From NCBI RefSeq assembly GCF_003852235.1, contig NZ_CP027732.1, positions 2,790,001 through 2,854,000 on the forward strand: 64,000 bases of DNA, written 5' to 3'. The notes under the pieces were generated by a model that saw nothing but the letters and a program-made list of their open reading frames with translations, was not told the DNA's origin and ran no database searches. Positions within the stretch are counted from its first letter, which is position 1; the number at the start of each line of letters is the position of its first letter. A program made the translations under genes and the position numbers. Below are positions 8,010 to 18,740 of this stretch, piece by piece. Source of the stretch: Pseudomonas sp. R4-35-07 (lineage in GTDB: Bacteria > Pseudomonadota > Gammaproteobacteria > Pseudomonadales > Pseudomonadaceae).

Positions 8010-8798
8010 ATGAGCTTGCTGGTCAAGAGCAATAAACGTGGGCAAACCATGGTCGCCCTGGAAGCCGGGCGCCTGGAGTATGTGGGTTTTAGCGCTTATC
8101 GCCTGAGCCTGGGCGAAACCCTGCCGGTCAGCGCCGGTGATAAAGAGCTGTGCCTGGTGCTGCTCAGCGGCCGGGTGAATATCGAAGGCGAGGGCTTCGA
8201 CTGGCAGAACCTGGGGGATCGTCAATCGGTATTTGAAGACAAATCCCCGTTCGCCGCCTACCTGCCGCCGGGCACTCAGGCCCAGGTCAGCGCCTTGAGT
8301 GACGTGCAGATCGCAGTCTGCGCCGCGCCCGGTGCGAGCGGTTACACCCCGCGCCTGATCCGCCCGGAGCAGTGCAAGCGCAGCGTGCGTGGCAAGGGCG
8401 CCAACACCCGCTACGTGTGCGACATCCTGCCCGACAGCGAGCCGGCGCATTCGCTGCTGGTGGTGGAAGTGCGCACGCCGTCCGGGCATTCGTCGAGCTA
8501 CCCGCCGCACAAGCACGACCTTGATGACCTGCCGCACCAGAGCTTTCTGGAAGAAACCTACTACCACCAGGTCAACCCGCCCCAGGGCTTCGTGTTCCAG
8601 CGGGTCTACACCGACGATCGCAGCATCGACCAGGCCATGGCCGTGGAAAACAGTGACCTGGTGGTGGTGCCCAAGGGCTATCACCCGGTCAGCGTGCCGT
8701 ACGGCTACGAGTCGTATTATCTGAACGTGATGGCCGGCCCCAAGCGCGCCTGGCACTTCCATAACGACCCGCAGCACAGTTGGCTGCTGGACCTCTGA
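8010..8798 (+). CDS. iolB: 5-Deoxy-glucuronate isomerase
   Basis: A 262-residue double-cupin enzyme, close to the usual size of about 270. It converts 5-deoxy-glucuronate to 2-deoxy-5-keto-gluconate, the substrate of IolC. The cupin metal site is visible in SSYPPHKHD with the following glutamate in EETYYHQ (His-x-His...Glu), and near the C-terminus in YHPVSVPYGYESYYLNVMAG. The ribosome site GAGAGGA overlaps the end of iolE, indicating tight coupling. Downstream iolI starts 26 bases after its stop. Confidence 0.95.
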   Translation: MSLLVKSNKRGQTMVALEAGRLEYVGFSAYRLSLGETLPVSAGDKELCLVLLSGRVNIEGEGFDWQNLGDRQSVFEDKSPFAAYLPPGTQAQVSALSDVQIAVCAAPGASGYTPRLIRPEQCKRSVRGKGANTRYVCDILPDSEPAHSLLVVEVRTPSGHSSSYPPHKHDLDDLPHQSFLEETYYHQVNPPQGFVFQRVYTDDRSIDQAMAVENSDLVVVPKGYHPVSVPYGYESYYLNVMAGPKRAWHFHNDPQHSWLLDL

Positions 8799-8824
8799 AC
8801 GGTTTTGCATGGAGAACAACAACA

Positions 8825-9640
8825 ATGAAGTCGCCGTTACGTTTTGCCCTTAACCGCATGGTCGCGCCCAACCTGTCCCTGCCGGATTTCATCCAGTTGG
8901 CCGTGGCCTTGAAGTGCGACGCCATCGAGATCCGCAATGACCTCAAGGACCGCCAGATCGAATACGGCGCCCCGGCCAGCCGCGTGCGCCAATTGTGCGC
9001 GGCCCAGGGCATCAAGGTGCTGTCGATCAACGCCTTGTACCCCTTTGATGTGTGGAATGACCAGCGCCGTGCCCAAGCGATCGAGCTGGCCACCTATGCC
9101 CGGGAATGTGGCGCGCAAGGCCTGGTGATGTGCCCGTTCAACGAGCCGGGCGACACCCGCAACGAAGCCCAGCGCGCCGCCGGTTTGCGCACGGCGCTAA
9201 GCGAGTTGGCGCCGATCCTGCGCGAGCACGGGATTCTCGGTTTTATCGAACCGCTGGGCTTCGAAGAATGCGCCATGCGCCGCAAGCGCGTGGCGGTGGA
9301 CGCGATCCAGTCCATCGGCGGCCTGGATGTGTTCCGCCTGGTGCACGACACCTTCCATCATCACTTGGCCGGCGAGCACGAGTTCTTCCCTGAGCTGACC
9401 GGGCTGGTGCACATCTCCGGCGTGGAAGATGCGGAGGCGCCGCTCAATTCGATCCGCGACGGCCACCGCGTGCTGGTGGGCGAGGGCGACATCCTCGGTA
9501 ACGCTGCGCAGATCGACACCTTGCTCAGCACTGGCTACAGCGGCTACCTGTCGTTCGAGCCGTTTGCCACTAGCGTGCATGAGTTGGCGGATATCCAGCA
9601 GGCCTTGGGGGCAAGCATCGCCCACCTACAAAAACGTTAA
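8825..9640 (+). CDS. iolI: 2-Keto-myo-inositol isomerase (IolI-like TIM barrel)
   Basis: A 271-residue xylose-isomerase-like TIM barrel. IolI interconverts inososes, linking other inositol isomers to the pathway. Visible features are EIRND near the N-terminus, GFIEPLGF (metal-ligand Glu), [13 protein letters not shown] and LVHISGVED (metal-binding His/Asp). I chose the ATG at 8825 because it follows GGAGAACAACAAC; the longer frame starts inside iolB. The leader contains AACAACAA (8815-8822), a perfect Hfq/Crc-type motif touching the ribosome site. Assignment among IolE/IolI/IolH-type barrels is by similarity and position. Confidence 0.85.
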   Translation: MKSPLRFALNRMVAPNLSLPDFIQLAVALKCDAIEIRNDLKDRQIEYGAPASRVRQLCAAQGIKVLSINALYPFDVWNDQRRAQAIELATYARECGAQGLVMCPFNEPGDTRNEAQRAAGLRTALSELAPILREHGILGFIEPLGFEECAMRRKRVAVDAIQSIGGLDVFRLVHDTFHHHLAGEHEFFPELTGLVHISGVEDAEAPLNSIRDGHRVLVGEGDILGNAAQIDTLLSTGYSGYLSFEPFATSVHELADIQQALGASIAHLQKR

Positions 9641-9650
9641 GGGGCGCGAC

Positions 9651-12612
<2,962 letters not shown>

Positions 12613-12640
12613 TCACAATTTCACAGGTGCAACTGGGTCA

Positions 12641-12731
12641 ATGTGGGAGGGGGCTTGCTCCCGATGGCGGTGTATCAGGTACAGATTTATTGACTGATAC
12701 TCCGCTATCGGGAGCAAGCCCCCTCCCACAT
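12641..12731. repeat. REPIN
   Basis: Inverted REP pair between iolG and the downstream oxidoreductase gene, whose start codon is 38 bases beyond it. Confidence 0.9.
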
Positions 12732-12768
12732 TTTGATTGGGTTAGCACTTCAAGTAAGGGGTGAATTT

Positions 12769-13797
12769 ATGCGAATCGGACTGGTCGGCTATGGCCATGG
12801 AGGGCGCTTTTTTCATGCGCCACTGATTGCAACATTGCCGGGCGCCACGTTTGTGGGGGTGGTGACCCGTTCACCCGAGCGGCGCCAGCAATTGAATACC
12901 GATCTGCCAGGGGTAAAGGCCTTCGACAGCATCGGCCAGATCGTCGAAGCCGGCGTCGATGCCCTGGTCATCTCCACCACCCTCAAGGGCCGCCCGGCGC
13001 TGGTGCTGGAAGCCATCGAACACGGCGTGGCGGTGGTCAGCGACAAGCCCTTCGCCGCCAACGCCGAGCAGGCCCAGGCCTTGATCACCGCCGCTGAACG
13101 TCAAGGCACGCTGCTCAGCGTCTATCAGAACCGACGTTGGGATTCGGATTACCTGACCCTGCGCAAACTCATCGATGCCGGTGCCTTGGGTGAGATCACC
13201 CGGTTCGAGTCCCGTGTCGAACGCTACAGCCCGCAGGCAGTGGGCAATGCCAGCGGCGGAGGCTGGTTGCGCGACCTAGGCAGCCATCTGGTGGATCAGG
13301 CCCTGCAATTGTTCGGCCCGGTGGACAAGGTATTCGCTCAATTGCAATTCACCCCTGAGCACCCCAACGTCGATCACGGCTTCTTCGTGTCCCTGACCCA
13401 CGCCAATGGAGTGGTTTCCCATTTGTGGGGCAACGCCCTGCAGAACTGCCAGGCCCCGCGTTTTCGCGTCAGCGGCACCTTGGGTTGTTACACCGTGGAC
13501 GGGCTGGATGGCCAGGAAGAAGCATTGATGGCCGGCAAGTCGCCGAAAACCGAAGGCGAGCACTGGGGCGCGGAGGAGCATCGACGCTGGGGCTGGTTCG
13601 AACAGGGGCCGGAACGCGAGCGAGTGCCCTCTGAAAAGGGCTGCTGGACCCAGTTCTATCGGCAATTGCAAACGGCGGTGCAAGGCCAGGGCCCATTGCC
13701 CGTGGACGCCTATGACGCGCTGGAAACCACCCGTATATTGGACGCTGCACGCCTCAGCGCCGAGCGCCAGCAGGTGGTTTCAACAAAAATAGAATAA
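12769..13797 (+). CDS. Gfo/Idh/MocA oxidoreductase, IolW-like (scyllo-inositol dehydrogenase candidate)
   Basis: A 342-residue NAD(P)-dependent oxidoreductase. The Rossmann motif is VGYGHGGRFFHAP, SDKPFA replaces the usual EKP, and LLSVYQNRRWDSDYLTLRKL and LGSHLVDQALQLFG follow. These stretches and the length resemble Bacillus subtilis IolW, an NADP-dependent scyllo-inositol dehydrogenase, more than the neighbouring IolG. It lies between the inositol catabolic genes and the importer, which supports an inositol-isomer substrate. The start follows TAAGGGG. Unlike most genes around it, it has no AAnAAnAA motif at its ribosome site. Exact substrate is inferred. Confidence 0.78.
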   Translation: MRIGLVGYGHGGRFFHAPLIATLPGATFVGVVTRSPERRQQLNTDLPGVKAFDSIGQIVEAGVDALVISTTLKGRPALVLEAIEHGVAVVSDKPFAANAEQAQALITAAERQGTLLSVYQNRRWDSDYLTLRKLIDAGALGEITRFESRVERYSPQAVGNASGGGWLRDLGSHLVDQALQLFGPVDKVFAQLQFTPEHPNVDHGFFVSLTHANGVVSHLWGNALQNCQAPRFRVSGTLGCYTVDGLDGQEEALMAGKSPKTEGEHWGAEEHRRWGWFEQGPERERVPSEKGCWTQFYRQLQTAVQGQGPLPVDAYDALETTRILDAARLSAERQQVVSTKIE

Positions 13798-13811
13798 AAT
13801 TCTAAAACAGG

Positions 13812-13840
13812 TTGATATGGAAATTATTTTCCAATAAAGT
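13812..13840 (+). promoter_or_regulatory. Predicted IolR-controlled promoter of the importer genes
   Basis: TTGATA (13812-13817) and TAAAGT (13835-13840) are 17 bases apart. The spacer contains a perfect GGAA-ATTATT-TTCC palindrome at 13819-13832. A repressor bound there would cover the RNA polymerase site. It is the same box as at 4873-4886 upstream of iolC. Confidence 0.6.
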
Positions 13841-13888
13841 CTTTTCCAGGTTGCATAAAGTACGTCTTGGGCTCGACCCCGGCGACTC

Positions 13889-13911
13889 AACAAAAACAAG
13901 ATCAAAAACAA
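13889..13911 (+). promoter_or_regulatory. Double AAnAAnAA (Hfq/Crc-type) motif
   Basis: AACAAAAA at 13889-13896 and AAAAACAA at 13904-13911 lie 15-37 bases upstream of the 58-residue ORF, in the 5' leader of the predicted transporter transcript. Such A-rich repeats are the known recognition sites for Hfq with Crc in Pseudomonas catabolite repression. Confidence 0.5.
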
Positions 13912-13925
13912 CCAGGTACCGTCAG

Positions 13926-14102
13926 ATGAAAATCTTCAACGCTGTACTGCGAGTTTTACGCCCTGCCCACACGCCACGCGCACTGCCCCGCGCCCGGCCG
14001 TTCTACTTCTCCTTCCTCAATGTGCTGTGCGTCGAAAACCAGGGCGCGCTGGTCTGCTGCATTCCAGGCGCGCCCGTGGTGCGGGTGCCCGCCGAGCGCT
14101 GA
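13926..14102 (+). CDS. 58-residue hypothetical protein
   Basis: A short ORF between the predicted IolR-controlled promoter and the sugar-binding-protein gene. The ribosome site is CCAGG, 10 bases before the ATG. Third codon positions are overwhelmingly G or C, as in the flanking real genes, which argues for translation. The product is basic and proline-rich in its first half, then has a hydrophobic stretch with FYFSFLNVLCVENQG and a CC pair. It has no signal peptide and no recognised domain. It could be a small inositol-regulated protein or a translated leader for the importer operon. Confidence 0.55.
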   Translation: MKIFNAVLRVLRPAHTPRALPRARPFYFSFLNVLCVENQGALVCCIPGAPVVRVPAER

Positions 14103-14150
14103 TAAACGCAACGTCCATAAAACCAACAAGAAAGTGGAGACAGACCGTTC

Positions 14151-15086
14151 ATGAAGACCCCGATCCGTTTTACCGCGCTGGCCCTGTCGATGCTGCTCGC
14201 CAGTGGCGTCGCCACGGCCGCCGACATCAAGGTGGGCGTGAGCATGTCCGCCTTCGATGACACCTTCCTCACCTACCTGCGCGAAGACATGGACAAGCAA
14301 GCCAAGTCCTATCCCAAGGGCGACGGCGTGCAACTGCAGTTCGAAGACGCCCGCGCCGATGTGGTCAAGCAACTGAGCCAGGTCGAGAACTTTATCAGCC
14401 AGAAAGTCGACGCCATCATCGTCAACCCGGTGGACACCGCCTCGACAGCCAACATCATCAAGGCTGCCACCGCCGCGAAAATTCCGCTGGTGTTTGTCAA
14501 CCGCCGTCCCGACCAGAAAGACTTGCCCAAGGACGTGGTCGCGGTGACGTCCGATGACGTTGAAGCCGGCAAGCTGCAGATGCAGTACATCGCCGAAAAA
14601 CTCGGCGGCAAGGGCAAGATCGTGATCCTGCTCGGCGATCTGGCGAACAACTCCACCACCAACCGCACCAAGGGCGTGAAGGAAGTGTTGGCCAACTACC
14701 CGGGCATCAAGATCGAGCAGGAACAGACGGGTACCTGGCTGCGCGACAGGGGCATGACCCTGGTCAACGACTGGCTGACCCAGGGCCGTGAGTTCAATGC
14801 CGTACTGGCCAACAACGACGAAATGGCGATCGGCGCGTCCATGGCGCTCAAATCGGCAGGCACCAAACCCGGCACCGTGTTGATCGCCGGGGTTGACGGC
14901 ACGCCGGACGGCCTCAACGCAATCACCAAGGGAGAGATGGCCGCCTCGGCGTTCCAGGATGCCAAGGGCCAGGCCGTGGGCTCGGTGGAAGCGGCGCGCA
15001 AGATGGCCAGGAACGAGCCGGTGGAGCAGAACGTGGTGATCCCGTTCAAGCTCATCACCCCGGACAACGTCAAAGACTTCAAGTAG
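14151..15086 (+). CDS. ibpA: Sugar (probably myo-inositol) ABC transporter, periplasmic binding protein
   Basis: A 311-residue periplasmic-binding protein of the ribose/galactose type (PBP1-like). The signal peptide is about residues 1-24, ending VATAA before DIKVGVSMSAF. Typical stretches are VDAIIVNPVDT, PLVFVNRRPD, LLGDLANNSTTNRTKG, VLANNDEMAIGAS and IAGVDGTPDGL. Its place directly upstream of an RbsA-type ATPase and RbsC-type permease, next to iol genes, points to inositol as the ligand. AACAAGAA (14125-14132) lies at the ribosome site GTGGAG. A strong hairpin separates it from the ATPase gene. Confidence 0.9.
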   Translation: MKTPIRFTALALSMLLASGVATAADIKVGVSMSAFDDTFLTYLREDMDKQAKSYPKGDGVQLQFEDARADVVKQLSQVENFISQKVDAIIVNPVDTASTANIIKAATAAKIPLVFVNRRPDQKDLPKDVVAVTSDDVEAGKLQMQYIAEKLGGKGKIVILLGDLANNSTTNRTKGVKEVLANYPGIKIEQEQTGTWLRDRGMTLVNDWLTQGREFNAVLANNDEMAIGASMALKSAGTKPGTVLIAGVDGTPDGLNAITKGEMAASAFQDAKGQAVGSVEAARKMARNEPVEQNVVIPFKLITPDNVKDFK

Positions 15087-15108
15087 CCCTGACCTCACAA
15101 CCCTAAGC

Positions 15109-15136
15109 CTGCAGGGCGGTCACGGCCGCCCTGCAG
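15109..15136 (+). promoter_or_regulatory. Intergenic hairpin between binding-protein and ATPase genes
   Basis: CTGCAGGGCGG (15109-15119) and CCGCCCTGCAG (15126-15136) form a perfect 11-bp stem with a 6-base loop. No T-run follows, so it is more likely a transcript-stabilising or attenuating hairpin than a full terminator. Such structures commonly keep binding-protein mRNA in excess over the membrane components. Confidence 0.6.
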
Positions 15137-15151
15137 ATGGAGTACCTTCCT

Positions 15152-16705
15152 ATGCTCGCTCATGCCACTGTCTCGCAGCCGCCGGGTATCCAGCCGCTGG
15201 CGCAGGACGAACCCTACCTGCTGGAAATTCTCAACATCAGCAAAGGCTTTCCCGGTGTCGTGGCCCTGGACGATGTGCAGTTGCGGGTGCGCCCCGGCAC
15301 GGTGCTGGCGCTGATGGGCGAGAACGGTGCGGGCAAGTCGACGCTGATGAAAATCATCGCCGGCATCTATCAGCCCGATGCCGGCGAAATTCGCCTGCGC
15401 GGCAAGCCGATTGTGTTTGAAACGCCCCTGGCGGCCCAAAAGGCCGGGATTGCGATGATCCACCAGGAACTCAACCTGATGCCGCACATGAGCATCGCCG
15501 AGAATATCTGGATCGGCCGTGAGCAGCTCAACAGCCTGCACATGGTCAACCACCGCGAAATGCACCGCTGTACCGCCGAGTTGCTGGCACGGCTGCGCAT
15601 CAACCTCGACCCCGAAGAACAGGTCGGCAACCTGAGCATCGCCGAGCGGCAGATGGTCGAGATCGCCAAGGCCGTGTCCTATGACTCCGACATCCTGATC
15701 ATGGATGAACCGACCTCGGCGATTACCGAGAAGGAAGTCGCCCATCTGTTTTCGATCATTGCCGACCTCAAGTCCCAGGGCAAAGGCATCGTCTACATCA
15801 CGCATAAAATGAACGAAGTGTTCGCCATCGCCGATGAAGTGGCGGTGTTTCGCGACGGCCAGTACATCGGCTTGCAGCGTGCCGACACGATGAACAGCGA
15901 CAGCCTGATCTCGATGATGGTCGGCCGTGAGCTGAGCCAGTTGTTCCCGGTACGCGAGACGCCGATCGGCGACTTGTTGCTGTCGGTGCGCAACCTGAGC
16001 CTGGACGGTGTGTTCACGGACGTTTCGTTTGACCTGCACGCCGGCGAAATCCTCGGCATCGCCGGCTTGATGGGCTCGGGCCGCACCAACGTGGCGGAAA
16101 CCATTTTCGGCATCACCCCAAGCAGCAGCGGGCAGATCACCCTCGACGGCAAACCGGTGCGCATCAGCGACCCGCACATGGCCATCGAGAAGGGCTTTGC
16201 GCTGTTGACCGAGGACCGCAAGCTCAGCGGCCTGTTCCCGTGCCTGTCGGTGCTGGAGAACATGGAAATGGCGGTGTTGCCGCACTATTCGGGCAACGGT
16301 TTCATCCAGCAGAAAGCCCTGCGCGCCTTGTGCGAAGACATGTGCAAGAAGCTGCGAGTGAAAACCCCCTCGCTGGAACAGTGCATCGATACCTTGTCCG
16401 GCGGCAACCAGCAGAAGGCGCTCCTGGCGCGCTGGCTGATGACCAACCCGCGACTGTTGATCCTCGATGAGCCGACCCGTGGCATCGATGTGGGCGCCAA
16501 GGCCGAGATCTACCGCCTGATCGCCTTCCTCGCCAGCGAGGGCATGGCGGTGATCATGATTTCCTCGGAACTGCCCGAAGTGCTCGGCATGAGCGACCGG
16601 GTGATGGTGATGCACGAAGGCGAACTGATGGGCACCCTGGATCGGGCTGAGGCCACCCAGGAAAAAGTCATGCAATTGGCCTCCGGTATGACCGTGGTCC
16701 ACTGA
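15152..16705 (+). CDS. iatA: Sugar ABC transporter, dual ATP-binding protein
   Basis: A 517-residue RbsA/MglA-type protein with two ABC domains in tandem. Domain 1 has Walker [10 protein letters not shown], signature [14 protein letters not shown] and Walker [11 protein letters not shown]. Domain 2 (from about residue 265) has a degenerate Walker [10 protein letters not shown], normal for this family, with signature [15 protein letters not shown] and Walker [12 protein letters not shown] prefer the ATG at 15152, nine bases after GGAG, over the in-frame ATG at 15137, which overlaps the hairpin stem. It energises the importer with the binding protein and permease on either side. Confidence 0.92.
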   Translation: MLAHATVSQPPGIQPLAQDEPYLLEILNISKGFPGVVALDDVQLRVRPGTVLALMGENGAGKSTLMKIIAGIYQPDAGEIRLRGKPIVFETPLAAQKAGIAMIHQELNLMPHMSIAENIWIGREQLNSLHMVNHREMHRCTAELLARLRINLDPEEQVGNLSIAERQMVEIAKAVSYDSDILIMDEPTSAITEKEVAHLFSIIADLKSQGKGIVYITHKMNEVFAIADEVAVFRDGQYIGLQRADTMNSDSLISMMVGRELSQLFPVRETPIGDLLLSVRNLSLDGVFTDVSFDLHAGEILGIAGLMGSGRTNVAETIFGITPSSSGQITLDGKPVRISDPHMAIEKGFALLTEDRKLSGLFPCLSVLENMEMAVLPHYSGNGFIQQKALRALCEDMCKKLRVKTPSLEQCIDTLSGGNQQKALLARWLMTNPRLLILDEPTRGIDVGAKAEIYRLIAFLASEGMAVIMISSELPEVLGMSDRVMVMHEGELMGTLDRAEATQEKVMQLASGMTVVH

Positions 16706-16730
16706 CTCCAGAATAAGAAGGTAATTGGCT

Positions 16731-17753
16731 ATGAACGCAATAACAGACAACAAGCCGGCGATGGCACCGGTCAAGAACCGTCGACGCATGCCCACTGAAT
16801 TGAGCATCTTCCTGGTGCTGATCGGCATCGGCCTGGTGTTTGAGTTGTTCGGCTGGATCGTGCGCGACCAGAGCTTTTTGATGAACTCCCAGCGCCTGGT
16901 GCTGATGATCCTGCAAGTGTCGATCATCGGCTTGCTGGCCATCGGCGTGACCCAGGTCATCATCACCACCGGCATCGACCTGTCGTCCGGCTCGGTGCTG
17001 GCCTTGTCCGCGATGATCGCTGCCAGTTTGGCGCAGACTTCCGATTTTTCCCGTGCGGTGTTTCCGTCTCTGACCGATTTGCCGGTGTGGATCCCGGTGG
17101 CGATGGGCCTGGGCGTGGGGCTGCTGGCGGGGGCGATCAACGGCAGTATTATCGCGGTGACCGGGATTCCGCCGTTCATTGCGACCCTGGGCATGATGGT
17201 CTCGGCCCGTGGCCTGGCGCGTTACTACACCGAAGGCCAGCCGGTGAGCATGCTCTCGGACTCGTACACGGCCATCGGCCATGGCGCGATGCCGGTGATC
17301 ATCTTCCTGGTGGTGGCGGTGATTTTCCATATAGCCCTGCGCTACACCAAGTACGGCAAGTACACCTACGCCATTGGCGGCAACATGCAGGCGGCGCGTA
17401 CTTCGGGGATCAACGTCAAGCGGCACCTGATCATCGTCTACAGCATCGCCGGCCTCTTGGCGGGCCTGGCAGGCGTGGTGGCCTCGGCCCGTGCGGCGAC
17501 CGGCCAGGCCGGCATGGGCATGTCCTATGAGCTGGACGCAATCGCGGCGGCAGTGATCGGCGGCACCAGCCTGGCGGGCGGGGTAGGGCGCATCACCGGC
17601 ACCGTGATCGGCGCGCTGATCCTCGGCGTGATGGCCAGTGGGTTTACCTTTGTCGGGGTGGATGCGTATATCCAGGACATCATCAAGGGGCTGATCATCG
17701 TGGTGGCGGTAGTGATCGACCAATATCGCAACAAGCGCAAGCTCAAGCGCTGA
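16731..17753 (+). CDS. iatP: Sugar ABC transporter permease (RbsC type)
   Basis: A 340-residue polytopic inner-membrane permease of the BPD_transp_2 family, with about ten hydrophobic segments. Conserved signatures are TGIDLSSGSVLALSA, GIPPFIATLGMM and GGTSLAGGVGRITGT. The ATG at 16731 follows AGAAGGT; AATAAGAA (16712-16719) overlaps that ribosome site and matches the Hfq/Crc motif. It ends the inositol locus, and a REPIN follows 27 bases downstream. Confidence 0.93.
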   Translation: MNAITDNKPAMAPVKNRRRMPTELSIFLVLIGIGLVFELFGWIVRDQSFLMNSQRLVLMILQVSIIGLLAIGVTQVIITTGIDLSSGSVLALSAMIAASLAQTSDFSRAVFPSLTDLPVWIPVAMGLGVGLLAGAINGSIIAVTGIPPFIATLGMMVSARGLARYYTEGQPVSMLSDSYTAIGHGAMPVIIFLVVAVIFHIALRYTKYGKYTYAIGGNMQAARTSGINVKRHLIIVYSIAGLLAGLAGVVASARAATGQAGMGMSYELDAIAAAVIGGTSLAGGVGRITGTVIGALILGVMASGFTFVGVDAYIQDIIKGLIIVVAVVIDQYRNKRKLKR

Positions 17754-17780
17754 GACAATATTGAGGACAGCACCGGTCAA

Positions 17781-17873
17781 ATGTGGGGGAGGGGGCTTGC
17801 CCCCGATGGCGGTGGCTCAGTCAAACAGATGGCGACTGACACTCCGCAATCGGGAGCAAGCCCCCTCCCACAT
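17781..17873. repeat. REPIN
   Basis: Inverted REP pair just after the permease gene. The left copy has an extra G (GTGGGGGAGGGGGCTTGC) and continues CCCCCGATGGCGG. It could act as a transcript 3' end. Confidence 0.9.
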
Positions 17874-18175
17874 TGAGTAATGCGCCAGCTTGTTCAACCG
17901 TTTGTCTTCTATATAGCTCACCTGGACTGAATTTCTTGCTATAAACGCACTCCGATGACCGTTCGCCAAGCCCGTCCTGGTGCTTTTGGGGGTTGATCGG
18001 GAAAAATGCCTGTCATTTCAGTTGCTGCGCCTTCAAGTCGGCCTTAGACTGCCGCCCCTCGTAAATTGAGTGCCGGGTGGCGCTTGGAACGGATGGCGCC
18101 TTTCCGAGACCTGCAGAGGTCGGCCGGAACGCTCCCTTATTCGCCTTAATGCACGTATTTTTTATAGAGAAATCA
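17874..18175 (+). promoter_or_regulatory. Possible structured leader upstream of the DksA-like gene
   Basis: About 300 bases without a gene. The part nearest the gene (about 18040-18135) is GC-rich and can fold: GGCGC...GCGCC around 18078-18098, then GACCT-GCAG-AGGTC around 18109-18122. No known riboswitch class was recognised, and no -35/-10 pair stands out. Confidence 0.3.
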
Positions 18176-18580
18176 ATGACAAAGGAAAAGTTGCTGGCCA
18201 TGCCGGCGGATGACTACATGAATGCCGAACAGCACGCTTTTTTTGAGAAGTTGCTGCAAGACATGAAAGTGGAACACCACGAGCGCATTGAACAGAACCG
18301 TATCGCCATTGAAAGCCTGGACACGCCTGCCGACCCGGCTGACGCTGCTTCCGTGGAAGAAGAGCGCACCTGGCTGGTCAATGCCATCGATCGCGACCAG
18401 CGCATGTTGCCGCAACTGGAGCGTGCCCTGGAACGTATCAAGGAAGATTCCTTTGGCTGGTGTGATGACAGCGGCGAGCCTATCGGCCTCAAGCGCCTGC
18501 TGATCAGCCCCACCACCAAATACTGCATCGAAGCGCAAGAGCGCCACGAGCAGATCGACAAGCACCAGCGTCAAGCCTGA
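18176..18580 (+). CDS. DksA/TraR-family RNA polymerase-binding protein with degenerate zinc finger
   Basis: A 134-residue protein with an N-terminal coiled-coil region (about residues 15-90, with DPADAASVEEER at the tip position) and a C-terminal finger. The finger reads WCDDSGEP...TKYCIEA, so only two of the four zinc cysteines remain (CxxS...CxxA). This resembles the zinc-independent DksA2-like paralogues of P. aeruginosa rather than housekeeping DksA. Such proteins act in the RNA polymerase secondary channel with ppGpp. The ATG at 18176 follows AGAGAAATCA. The subfamily is inferred; no zinc-regulation site was identified. Confidence 0.85.
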   Translation: MTKEKLLAMPADDYMNAEQHAFFEKLLQDMKVEHHERIEQNRIAIESLDTPADPADAASVEEERTWLVNAIDRDQRMLPQLERALERIKEDSFGWCDDSGEPIGLKRLLISPTTKYCIEAQERHEQIDKHQRQA

Positions 18581-18740
18581 TGCGCTGCACGGGGGGCCGC
18601 ATGCCCGGCTCCCCAAAGAATTATTCGTTACGCCCTGGTTATTGATCTACTGCATGCACTTGCACTAAAGGCCCATGGATAATGGCCCGATAGTGGCGTT
18701 TAATGCAGACACAATAACGACAAGCAGCGGGGTAACGACA

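Noticed and set aside
13791..13803. Perfect palindrome AGAAT-AAA-ATTCT
   Set aside because: Overlaps the stop codon of the oxidoreductase gene, is AT-rich and has no second copy; probably chance.
15095..17194. 699-residue minus-strand ORF
   Set aside because: Runs antisense through the ABC ATPase and permease genes, His/Gln-rich, without recognisable domains.
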